Both the position numbers and the translations under genes were made by a program. Positions 45,931-57,400 of a stretch of 64,000 nucleotides of DNA are shown piece after piece. Origin of the DNA: Undaria pinnatifida (taxonomy: Eukaryota > Sar > Phaeophyceae > Laminariales > Alariaceae); NCBI GenBank assembly GCA_012845835.1, contig JABAKD010000013.1, forward strand, positions 8,099,128 to 8,163,127. The letters are read 5' to 3'. Position 1 is the first letter of the stretch. Every line of letters begins with the position of its first letter. The notes under the pieces are model-generated. The model was not told the DNA's origin. It saw only the letters and a program-made list of their open reading frames with translations, and ran no database searches.

Positions 45931-47324
45931 TCTTACTACTCACTGTTAATACCAGGTATCAGAGGGCCGGCACTGCTGCTGTACTGCTGTGCTGGCACAA
46001 GGAGCATGATTATCGATAGCCTGAAGAGAGGTGTAGTTTTGTGGCGCTCAATTTCAAAACAAGGAACTATTTCTGCTGTTTATTTACGTACTACTGCTCC
46101 ATATGTGCACTCCAAGTTTCCACGAGAATGGCAGGGGAAACAACTTCGCCTCCTGATGACAAGCAGCAACTTTGGCTTGACTGACATCTAATTACTACAT
46201 GCATACGTAGGTTTCAAATGGGAACACTCGGCCTTAACACCTTTGCTGCTTGATCAACTGCCATTGACAGCACACGCTTTCCCTTGCTTGATAGTCTACG
46301 AAGGAGCACTCCTGACATCTTTGCAACGCGTGCATCTTTGCTGGTAATGCTGGATATCTTGGACCGCTCTGGGCTTCAATATAAGTATCGTTATATCATT
46401 AATATTAATTCCAAACGATACTTATACTTTACGTAAATAGAAGCGATATGTAGGACATTGACAACAAGGGGGATACTGGGATATGGAATCATCAGAGGCA
46501 GTTATAGGTTTGGTGACAATCTATCTTTTATGTTATGTCGCCTTTCAGCTCACCTGTGCGCATTAAGCTCGTCCGCTGGATACTCGGGCTCCTCTCCTGA
46601 GCAGTAGCACACCGAAAATCTAAGCTTAGACATGTCCGAGGCCCTTCCGTCCTTCTCAAGCAGTCGTTGGTTTCGGGTATTTTGTTTGGTTTGGGTGCTC
46701 CAGAAACATTAGAGGGCGTTATGACATCGGGGGCACATGCTCGCCGATTTTTGGTCTAAAGGGCACGGAGGCACCAATGTGCCCAGGGCACTGGAGACAC
46801 CACAGACAACGCGACGACGAGGCACAACAACACCACAATCCTTTAGTATCCAGGGCATTCCGGAACTTGGGTGCGTCATTATACCTCCCAGCTTTTGTTG
46901 CATGGCACCGCCTGAAACCAACCGGGTTGGAGCACCCATGTCATCGATCAAGTCCGATGCGGAGGCGGACCCTTCAAGCAGAGACGGGGTCGATCCTCAA
47001 CTACCGGTATCTCAATCCAAGGTTCGGTCTGCTTTTTTTGGCTCGTCTATTCACCTGTACATCGATGAAAGGCAGCACCAAACCAAACACCTTGCACCCA
47101 GGCGCATTGTTTTAGCTTGATCGCCTATACGTAAGTATTGTATGTGAAGGAATCGGGGTGTCCTAAGCTGTGTTCGAGAAACGCTGCTCGGTGTTGAGGC
47201 TTTTCCGTAAATACCACCGGGTATTCACTGCAACTCTCCAGCTCAAGCTCAATTGTTTTGGGGCCGAGCAGATGTGGGGCCCTACAGGCTGGATCTGGTA
47301 TCTTGTCAACCTTTTAGATACTAA

Positions 47325-47610
47325 GCCGGTCGCCCCGGTGGCGTGTCAGGTTATCCTCGAGCCTGGTATAGGTCAGTTTCGTGAGTTCGACTCCCCCCGA
47401 GTGCATACTCCTCGTATAGTTTCGTGGGACTTTCTTTTGCGCGCAAATTGACTTGCGAAAGCTCGAGAGCGTGAGCAACACCCGATGAAGAATCGACGAG
47501 CAGTGGGATTGCTGAACCCTATGCGCGATAAAAATTGAAGGCGAGAACCGGGGGGGAAGAAGGGACGACACCTGTGACCACGGCTTGTCCAGAAGCTGGA
47601 AAGGAGATGT
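47325..47610 (+). mobile_element. Family 2 SINE-like element
   Basis: Head 'ccggtcgccccggtggcg' with B-box-like gagttcgactccc (47387-47399), shared middle cgacgagcagtgggattgct, tail gacacctgtgaccacggctt. Confidence 0.65.
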
Positions 47611-49224
47611 GTGAAGGAAAGAAAGAAAAAAAAATCGAAGCATATCATTCATTGTATATCGTATCAACCTTGTGTAAATGCAACAGCAAGCAAATAAGCG
47701 TTAAAGATGTCATCTGCTGTGTCTTGAATCCCAGCTTGGACGGATCCCCTATTGCCCCAGCAGCCCAGGGTGCTTCGCATGCGGTGCTGTCGTACTCGTC
47801 GCTTAGTTTCTTTCATTTCCAAGGGATTGAGGATTAGCTGCGTGATATTGTTGAAGATCCGGAATTGTACCAGTAGGAATTAGACTGCTGATCATTCCAA
47901 TATGTTCGCGCTCGTACATACATACTCCCGAGTACATGCATACCTGGTACACAATTGTAGTCCATGTACCCCAGGCACTTGGTTCGACATCAGGTATATT
48001 CGAGTCTAGGAGTACCTGGGACAGCATTAGAGTACCTGCCAAATCCTACCCCTCCCCCCAACCCCCCTCTTGTACCGTACGTACTGGTGCCTCGTACTCC
48101 TAGTCACTCGTACTCGTATGAGCCGCTGCATGCGTCGTATAGGCGGCTCGCCTGCTGTGCACGAGCTGGCATATGCCACGCGCTTGCACGTATAATTGTT
48201 TTATACCATACCCTCTGATATAGATTCACTTATAACTCCGGCCCCTTCCGCGCCAACCCTCGGCAATTCTCTGGCCTTTCAGCGTACTCTCAGCAGCCCG
48301 CGGGGGATCTTGAACCACCTCCCATCCCTGGGTTTCCGGTTCACTCTAATCTCTAGATATTTAACGGAGGTCTACGCCTCGACTGTGGGGTGCTGCAGTG
48401 GTCAAAAATCGTCGAAATTCACAAGACACCAAATGAGACAAAAAATACCAGGTAACCCGATGGGTAACCCCAACTAGGCGTTTGCGCTGCACCTGAGGAC
48501 AGCTACATCTCATCACTCCATCACTCCTCACATGCAACCACCGCCCGCGAAATTGATCCACGCTCACTATGAGGCGCGTGAGGGCGTCGGGTGCAGCGGG
48601 CTGCAGTCGTAGGCAACCAGAAATGACGCACGGGGTGATTTCGTTAAGTCAAAGTTGCCAGCCAGCATCACCACAAAATCGAGACATTGCTCCGACATCC
48701 ACGATTCTATACGTTTGCGAGCTACTGCCTGTATTATGTACTGCAATGGCTACAACACACACGAATAAACGGCTTTCTTGTAAAGTTAGCTGGGGTTTTC
48801 ACGGATCTTTTGAAACACTATGCGCACGTACCCGAAGAGAGAGCGGACGTGGAAGATTCGTCGCCGTTTGAGGTAGGCAAGTGTTGGGCTACAAAAAGGG
48901 CAAAAATCGACGAAACAGCTCTGAGTTCTTCAAACATTTCATAATGAAATATGAATCCGAGAAAATTGGATTTTGCTTCTAACAGCGAATGGATACTTAG
49001 CCGAAAATGGGACATTTATTGTCCCCTCAAAAAAGGCTACTACTTGAAGTTCGTGTGTGGTGATTTTTATTTTTCAAATTTTGTGCGATTCAGCACGGTT
49101 TATCAACCCAGCGATTGTCGAGTTTTTGACATTGACAGTCCCGCCATTTATCCAGTCAGAATCGCCCAGAAATGCGGTGCGATCACTCCCAGGCGTGTGG
49201 TGTGTGGTGTGTAGTATTGGTATT

Positions 49225-49380
49225 CAACTTAAAAAAGGGGTTGCTTTGATTATTGCTTGTTTGGATAAGAAGTTGCTTAGTTAAGCATGTTAGTTGCTTA
49301 TTTAAGCAAGTATCGTGATTAACCAAGTTCACAGTAAGCTGCTTAGCTTATTTGCTTATTTGCAGTGAAATTTACGTATT
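49225..49380. repeat. GCTTA/TAAGC-rich AT element
   Basis: Many tgcttagttaagcatg / gcttatttaagc words, short inverted repeats. The same word set fills 52505-52680 (gcaaataagcatgattaag). Confidence 0.7.
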
Positions 49381-52300
49381 TACTTGTATGAAGAAGTGGA
49401 AGGCGTTTTCTTGCCGGGATCGGCACACGGCACTCGTCCACCACGCACAGCCGCAAACAGCGAACAGACCACAGGACCGTACCACACAGCAGTCGTGCCT
49501 TCGGCGTTTGGGTTTCATCGGTTCGTGTTATAAGTGGCGCCGGACAGAACAGTGTAGCAGCGACGAGCATCTCCGTATGCTGTCAGCTCGGCGGTGGAAT
49601 ATTGGTGCCGTGAAGGAGGTTTCGTTTGTTGTAAGAGAGACAGACAGATCCATGTATGTGCTGGTTAGTGTTGCCCTCGAGCATCGAGCATTGAGCAGGA
49701 TATATGTGGCAAACGACGAACAAATATAATATTAAAACGCTATCCATTAAAAAAAAACGAAAGAATAATACGCATAAGATGTACGAGGAAAAAAATAAGG
49801 GCAACCACGTGTGTTAGTATTCTTATTATTACACGTAGTAAGTGAATACATGAGCTCGCCAGCAGGGGGGGTGTTGCGAAAAAATATCAACCAAAATACG
49901 CATGCGTAGGAAAGACCCGACGCAATTGAAAAAAGAAGAAGCAAGGAAACGAAACGAAAGGAAAAACTCCAGAAAAATCAGATACTGGAGTCTGACAGAA
50001 AAAGGCGTTGGGCACATAAAGGGTATCATGTGCATAAAGGGCAGTCAGGGAAGAACACAGCAAGACGAAGAAGTCCGGGCGGCCTTACGCCAGCCACGTT
50101 CGGCCATAGGAAGGCGCACACGTCAGGACGGCCATAGGAAGGCGCACACATCAGGAAGATGATCGCTAGACCCATACTTCAGTCTCTTGGGCAGGACGCC
50201 CCCGACTGCCCCCTCCTCCCCCTGCCCCCCCCTATTCTCAGCCGTCTCCTATTATTGGTGTCAACGGTGGGTAGCACGGCCGCGGCCTTCGAGTATCGCT
50301 CTCCATCTTTGCAGCTCTCCGCGTCATGCCTTTTCCGCATGAATGCCTCTATTTCCTTCTCGACCCGTCGTGACTATCTGCCGGCCTTCTGTGCAGCCGT
50401 TCGTCACACCCTTTGAACTCCATGCCAAATTCCGCCATGTTCCTCTAGACACACCATTCAATCGTTCTCTTGCCTCCCGGAGTATAGCCTTTAACCCCAA
50501 TCAGCTCCCCAGACATCACCTTCTGCGGCAGGCGCTCCTCCCCAGATTTGCCACGAATACCGCGAATAGTGTCCTCCGATTCCGCACCGTCACCTTCATG
50601 CTCTCGGAGTCTGTCTTGGCAGACGCGTTGGCGTACGAGAGGGTGTGGTCGTCGCGCTTCTGTTTCCTCCAGCCGAGATATCCGAGGTGCATGAAGTGGT
50701 GAACTGCCGTAGCCTGTCGTAGTCAAGCTTGTTCAGGCTCCACGCCCAGCACCCTTAGAGTAGCGTCTCGATTACCTCGGCCTCCAGCATCCGCGCCTTC
50801 AGCCACAAGCGCACACCCAGGCGGTCTCAGAGTTTCATCTTGTACCGCCGGAAGCACGCCGGACTTCTAGCATAGTCCGTACTTAAAAGTACTGACTGAA
50901 GCACTACGAGTACTACTCTGCTACATACCCTCCCCCTCCCCCTTCCGTAATGAGACCCACCAAATTCCCTCATATCTGCCTGCTGCACTGGCTGTTTGAG
51001 ACGTTGGGTGTAGATCCATCGACTTTGCGTAACTGCGTGAAATGTGAGTGAAATCAGCTACTTTGATCACTTATTATGCATAAGTGCGCCGTGTACCGAG
51101 GATTAAAAGTACATTGAGGAACAGCAGGGCAACTCATTCGTTGAGTGCATTACAGTATACTATAAAACGATGTTTTTTGTGATCTTCTTTGTCGTCGATT
51201 TACGAGCGAGAGGTTGCTTGCTGATTCTGCGCAAACACAGCTTACCAAGTTGAGTATTGAACACTCATCCGGTCGAACTTACAGCTCTTGTATCGGAAAC
51301 AAATTGAAAATGCATCACGCGTCGGGCAGCTTGCAAATTGAAGTATCCACCATTCTACCGGTCGAACCCACAGCTGACATATTTTACGGAACTTACAAGA
51401 AAATTATGTAATAAATTCTTCACCGCACCGCGTCTGCATTCTCTCTTCTGCGCATCTAGTTCACGCCATTCGCCATACCACGCCTCCTCCCTGGTACGCG
51501 TGTTCGTATTATACTTCATCCATAAACCGGTATAAAATCGCCCAGTCTAGCTTTCGTATTTGAAAGCGTGCGTAGCGTGTTCCACATTCCACGTAAACTG
51601 CAGTGTAGCCGCCCCCGGATTCCTTAGTTCCCCCAACATGCTGCGCATACCAGGCACAACAACTGAGCATACCATCCGCTAACCCCGTTTCCTCTCCGGT
51701 AGGCATACTCGTACTGTCCTTCAACCTACCCGTGTACCTATCAAAGATAGAAAACAAATGTATTAACGCTTAACTTCAGTATGACACGCTCCCGGAAAAT
51801 CTTATTTCATTGGCCAGAACTATGGAGGCACGAAACACGGTTGATACCCCCCAAAAACACGCCTGCTAGTAGAACTTTGAAATTACTCCTACACACAGGG
51901 CAGAACCACCTGTACCCTCGCCCCTGTAGAACTAGTCATTCCGTCAGTATGGTGCTCGAAATCGTCGCCTACAGTAATAAACTGGAGAGTGCTCGGTCGC
52001 GCTGCCCCCCCCAACCCTTGGTTGAAAAAGCTCCCAACGGTGAGATGTTGGAGGAAAGTCGGCCACTGCACTCTGTTGATCTGGTCGAATTAAGCAGCGA
52101 ACTCCAGACATTCCACTGAGTCGGGCCTCGCCACCACCTGCACACTGTCGCCGAAGTTCTCCCCAAACACCATTTCCTCTACGCCGATGAGAGAGAGCAA
52201 AAAACGAGTCTATACTACGCTTGACAACAAGCCCTACGTGACGCCCGGCACACGGACCCCTGGCACGTGCGTCCCATGAGCCAACCCTTCAATGTCAAGG

Positions 52301-52504
52301 CTTCGCCACCAGCCCCGGCGTGTCCGTGCCGGAGACGACCAATTTTTCGCGAGGCAGCCTTCGCACGGCTTCACAGCCCCCCAACGACGTTTCTTACTGT
52401 TGTGGACGTGTGCCACGTCTCGCATCCATGTTATTGAAGACGACGAGTAGGGCGGCCTGTGTCATGCTGACGGAGGCTTGCAGTCGTGCCGAGACGCTTA
52501 AGTA

Positions 52505-52680
52505 CGAATCTAACTAGCGCAAAATAAGCAAATAAGCATGATTAAGTCAACAAATTTTGGTTGCTTAGTTAATCATGCTTAGTTGCGGTAGCAAGACAAG
52601 GTCGCTTTGATTATGCTTATAATAAGCAAGCCAAAAAAACTTGATTAATCATGCTTATTTTAGTTGATTACCAACACTAG
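52505..52680. repeat. Second GCTTA/TAAGC-rich AT element
   Basis: Contains tgcttagttaatcatgctta and ttgattaatcatgcttattt. Same character as 49225-49380, 3.2 kb away; the exact relation of the two is unclear. Confidence 0.7.
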
Positions 52681-53483
52681 TGGTGTGAGGTGGTTCCTTT
52701 CTTGCTGCTGCTGTGAAGTCACTTGCAGCGAGAGGTACAGCAGCAGCGCGTCCCACAAAAAAAGGCTGCTACCGCACATCGGCATGGAAGACAGCTACTC
52801 TGGACAGCAAGCATATGCTACCTCCGACAGCAGGGCTGCACCCTTCCATCCGCGGCAGAGACTGAATGCTATTTATGCGCCCGTAGTTTAATTCTTAAAC
52901 CGAGCCGACAATGCGTTTGAGTTTTCTTTTTTATGAATACATGTGTGACTCGTTGAGTTTCTTGCATGTGTAATAGGTCTTTATTTATCCTGACCGCGCT
53001 CCGTACAGTGAAGGCTAAACTACAGGCCCGGGTTGAGTTGTGAAGGGAAAAAAAATGACGATACAGGGTTTCCGTACCATGGTCGAAGGCACGACGGCAT
53101 GCATGTACCACAGTTAACCCCATACTGGATGGTGGCGTAGAAGTCGTTTTCGAAGTCACAGTAGTGTCTACGGTGGTGCTGTACTTATTGTTGTAGAAAT
53201 ATCTTGGTCGTCTCGTAAATATCGCATGCAATGCGTGTACCTGCACAGCGGGGAAGGCCCTGATAGTTTGGACCACCTAGTAGTACTTAATGCCCCCAAA
53301 ACCCGTAGCTGCTCTCCTTGGCCTGTGTCTTAGGTGGTACTCGCGTGCGAAATATACCGGAGTACCACATACCTGGTACACCACGGAAATGTATTAGGTT
53401 CGCACTAAAAGTTGCAGATTGTTGCCAGTCTTGATCACGTGACCCACTTGCCAACACTCTTTGTAAGCAACTCTTAGGAAGCC

Positions 53484-54005
53484 ATGCGCGATCCCTATTA
53501 CCCGGCGGACAGTCTGTATACTACGTATCACCTGTCTCAATCTGGCGTAGCCATAATCGGTGGTGACGTCAGAGCAAGAAATAACACCGGCAACGCTTTG
53601 TCTTGCTCCTCACCCCATGGCACCTTGAACTTCCTCGCCGTTTTCGATGCAAAGCGCTTGTCCCGAATAAGATTCGAGGATGAAATAGTCCCTGGGAACG
53701 CGGAAAATTCCCCTTCCTGTTGCCTGCCCTTGTATTCCCAGGCCCACGTGCGTTCCCTTATCCACGAGGCTTTGAGGTCGATTAGCGTATACAACGGTGC
53801 TGCTGTGTTTACACGCAAGATGGCGCACCCCCTCGGAAAAATGTTCCAAGCTTTTCTAAGCACGGGGAGAGTGCAAACGCCGAGAGATGCAGCTGTGGAA
53901 AGATGCCGACGGGGTCTTTTCGGAGGCGTCTTTTTCGTTAGAGAAAATCAGCTTGGACATATGTCGGATGGTGTGTTATCTTTCTTGCTTGTTGTAGGAG
54001 AATAG
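53484..54005 (+). CDS. Unrecognised 173-codon reading frame
   Basis: ATG-to-TAG frame starting MRDPYYPADSLYTTYHLSQ and including RIRFEDEIVPGNAENSP and MAHPLGKMFQAFLSTGRV. It is the longest ATG-initiated frame in its neighbourhood and ends about 270 bases before the first RING exon on the same strand. The opposite strand is open over about 100 codons too. No domain was recognised. It may be a mobile-element remnant or chance. Confidence 0.25.
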   Translation: MRDPYYPADSLYTTYHLSQSGVAIIGGDVRARNNTGNALSCSSPHGTLNFLAVFDAKRLSRIRFEDEIVPGNAENSPSCCLPLYSQAHVRSLIHEALRSISVYNGAAVFTRKMAHPLGKMFQAFLSTGRVQTPRDAAVERCRRGLFGGVFFVRENQLGHMSDGVLSFLLVVGE

Positions 54006-54275
54006 CCGCATAAACCTTGACCTCTAGTTAACCTTGTCTTGGCGCGACCGTTTTTTTGTCATGCTTGGGGAAAATGTACTCGCTATCCTACCAAATGTGT
54101 GGGTTCCCCTAATGAAGCACGCCTTCTCTTCAATACCGCTCCACGAAGCTCAGATTTCCTACGTTCAATCTTCGGCGTAACATTGCGGGAGACAAATTTT
54201 GGAGCACCGTACCAGAGGACATAATGGCCTCATAATCCTTAACGTGAATTTCGTCTTGTCTTGGCGCGACCGCAG

Positions 54276-54476
54276 GAACCAGCTGCAGAGTCTGGGGCAT
54301 CAGTACCGGTCGTCGGGGCGACGGTTGAGGGGTGTCCCGCGGAGGGGGGTCTAGGGAATGGTCTAGGCAATGATCTGGGCAATGAGGACTTCAATGAAGC
54401 CTGGCTTTGCCCCATCTGCTGTAGCTGGTTCGACATGCCTGTCGCGCCTCCATGTCGACATACTTTCTGCGCTGAG
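54276..54476 (+). CDS. RING/TRAF gene exon 1: acidic lead and first half of RING
   Basis: Sixty-seven codons, phase 0 both sides. A Gly/Asn/Leu repeat (LGNGLGNDLGNEDFN) precedes LCPICCSWFDMPVAPPCRH and TFCAE, giving RING ligands 1-5. The acceptor is gcgaccgcag, the donor gag|gtacgg. The 18 bases before the acceptor (cttgtcttggcgcgaccg) also occur at about 54036-54053, another exon-edge copy. Confidence 0.88.
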
Positions 54477-57400
54477 GTACGGCCTAAGCAAGCAAAGCGA
54501 TAGTCTACGATGGAGCTCGCTGAGGCAAAAACAAGTTTGGTGGTCTATAGAGCTCTATCGTTGAGATACGTTGTGCTCCGAATATCACGTATACCCGGAA
54601 GTAATATCAATACGTCGATATATCAATGTTGTGATTGAATGCAGCGCGTGTACCAATATTATCATGCGTGGAGTTGCATCTATTTATAGTAGCCTACTCG
54701 TAGAACCTGCAGTCCACTGCCGTGCGTTTCATGTGCGGGTGCTGTATCGTAAGTGCAGGTCGTCGCGATTCCGCTCCTCGGGCTATATGTCTGTACCCTT
54801 CGTGCGTTATTCTTATGCGGGTGGCTGCACGCGTCATCGCCTGTTCCGCCCTTCTTACGTCGAGTGCACGAACGAAATGCGTGGTACTCAAGTGCTTGTA
54901 CAGGCAGATATAATGTTGTATGCCTGATACTTCGAAGTATACGGTAACGCGATACTTGAGTTCTTGTGCAGGCACTTGTTGCGCGTTTCGATGCCCTCGA
55001 GTTTAACTAGTTGTGTAGACTACATAATATGTAGACATACCTTGTTAATAGGTACCAGGTATTGATTGTATGCCTTGTATGCGCCGGCTCAATTCATCCA
55101 ACGTTATGCACGCGATACTCAAGGGCTTGTGCAGGCATGAACAGTGCGTTTTGGTGCCCTCAACCTAACTACTTGTAGCGTACCTATCATTTTTTTTATA
55201 CGCACGTTGTTATTTGGTATGATCGGTTATATCATGTGTGCGCTCGGGTTCAGTCTACCCCGCCTTAGGTCCTAGTCGGAACGAGAATGTACCGTACACC
55301 TTACACACGTACACAGGCCGGCTGCCCATCTGAACGTGTTTGCCTCTTCATTTGCCCGGCAGTGCTTGAAGTCTGTCGTACGGGCTGCTGCCAACCGACA
55401 ACCTAGGAATGGGTTGCGACCTGGGCCCGTGCGACCAGCCTGTCCCCTCTGTAGGTGAGTTTACGTTGTGCACCAGGATATGAACTAGGCAGCAGCGTAT
55501 GACCTAGGCAGCATGATATGAACTAAACAGAGTAGGTTAAAGAAAATAAAGAAAACGGCGTTTGGAACCCATGTGTGCCCAACAAAACACGAATTTGTAC
55601 GCTCTACTCCAGCGGCTATGAAGAGCGCCCAGCAGTACGAGTATCATGATGGTCTCCTCGACACCGACCATGGCTGAGATGGCTCTGCCCTTGTGTTCGC
55701 AGCAGGGCAGCCTTCACGAACCACTGCCGTTTCACCTTCAGCGAGCGCTGAGATTTCCGTTTCGCCTTCAGCGAGCGCCTGCCGACGGTTTGCAAATGTT
55801 GTTCGTACGTACCCATACCTCTGGCCTGGACAGTGGGACGTGTATAATGTATACCAGGTACGCGTTTATGATGCACTTACTTCCTGCACACCGACCCGTC
55901 ATTATCCCGCGTGCTCCTTCACCCAGGGTACCCTTCAGCCCTGAAACGGTGTCGCCCAACTCGCAGGTGTTTCAAGACATGCTGGGGGCTACGGTGAGTT
56001 GTGCTCGCTAATTTTAGGGCCAACCATATTGTCCTGGCGATGTCGATGGAAAGTACGAGACGACCCGCTCGCGTTTTGTCGGGTCAGCCATATTCTCCTG
56101 GCGAATCCGGTGGAAAGTACGAGAGGACCTGCTTGCTGATTTACATGTCAGCCATATTCTCCTCGCGAATCTAATGAAAAGTATGCGACAACCTGCAGCC
56201 AATACTCGACACGCCCTCGATGATTTTCGTTTTGACACCGCAACCCGGGTGGCGTCTTACCACTAGCGTGCTCGCTCTATGATGCCTTCTGGCTACCAGC
56301 TCTACGTACGTGCTTGTAGGTTCAGGTCTCCGTGCTTTGGCCAAGGTCTACGTTCTTTTCAGTTTGCAATAAGAATCCCACCCTCATTCGAAGCGGTTTA
56401 TCCTCGAAACTAACAACGTGGGCGCGGTTGTCAAGTGGTAGTACGAGTATGGGTGCATTCCTCGGCATCGCGGTCGCCTCCCCTCGATTATAATTTACCT
56501 CAAAAGGGCTAACTACTGCGGATGCTCTTTGTTCCTCGCCAATGCGTGCGTCTCTTTTATTTTTTATTTTTTAGGTGGCCTGTGGGACCGGAGGTTGCAC
56601 CGCCCGGTTCTGCCCTCTCCGATGGAAGCACCACCAGGTGGGCTTGTGTTTGCCTTTGTGTGGCACCGCCGTGTTGCTGTCTATGAGGGAGACGCAAGAA
56701 AAGTCTATGGTATTGGCGATAAAAAACAAGTGTTAGCTACGAGTACTGTCCTTCGCAATTAACTAGGGGGCTTCGCCGCGGCCGGCTGATATCCGCCTTC
56801 GGCTCCGCGCATGACCGTAATTAAAGAATATGTTATAATACGTAGGCAAATCCAGGCCGTGAAAATTGACAGAGTACTGCCAAGGTTGCATAAAAAGCAA
56901 AACATCTTTGAGCGAAGAGACAGAAAACTCATTCGCTCGTTTGTACGTCATATCGTACCTGCCTGATGGTACGAGTACAAACGGTCCACTACCAACCAAA
57001 AACAGCAAGCTGCACTATTAATTCCAGCAGCGGTAGCAGTGTATGCAGCAGACAGCAGCACCATATATTATGCTCGCGACAATGCCAGCATGACTTTAGT
57101 TTTTTTGGCCCAAGATGAACAATGTACCTGGTACCTGCTGGCACGAATACATTTAACTAGAACAAAACTTGAAGGAAAAAAATGGCCACGGTAAGAATCG
57201 AACCAAGGACCTTGGGATTACAAGTAATAGAAGCAGAGTCGCAGAGCCTGGTACTAGAGGAAACCTGGTGAAAACTGCTATTTTTCAGTCGCAGACCGTG
57301 GTGAGAAATCAGGTGAAAATTGGTACCAATAGTTTCCTTCGCACGCGAACGCTTATATGCGTAAGACATTGATGATCTCATTATTGCTGATGAGCTGACG

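Larger units (their letters stand above)
43024..53480. other. Region between the two genes, no confident gene
   Basis: It should hold the missing first CEP104 exon (minus strand) and possibly the first RING exon (plus strand); neither was found. Open stretches with some protein character: plus 43459-43800 (YVTGTGNTGTMFAATPP), plus 49352-49729 and minus 50230-50400 (VEKEIEAFMRKRHDAESC). None has a known domain; mobile-element remnants are likely. SINE-like copies and an unexplained block shared with 57880-58075 also lie here. Confidence 0.4.

Noticed and set aside
55672-55810. RING gene exon with SPSASAEISVSPSASA or its other frames
   Set aside because: No frame fits the phase left by exon 2 without a stop; the exon at 55927-55993 fits phase and family sequence exactly.
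57184-57255. Genuine tRNA gene on the minus strand
   Set aside because: The T-loop is good, but acceptor and T stems do not pair properly and the sequence continues into a SINE-like body with other copies.
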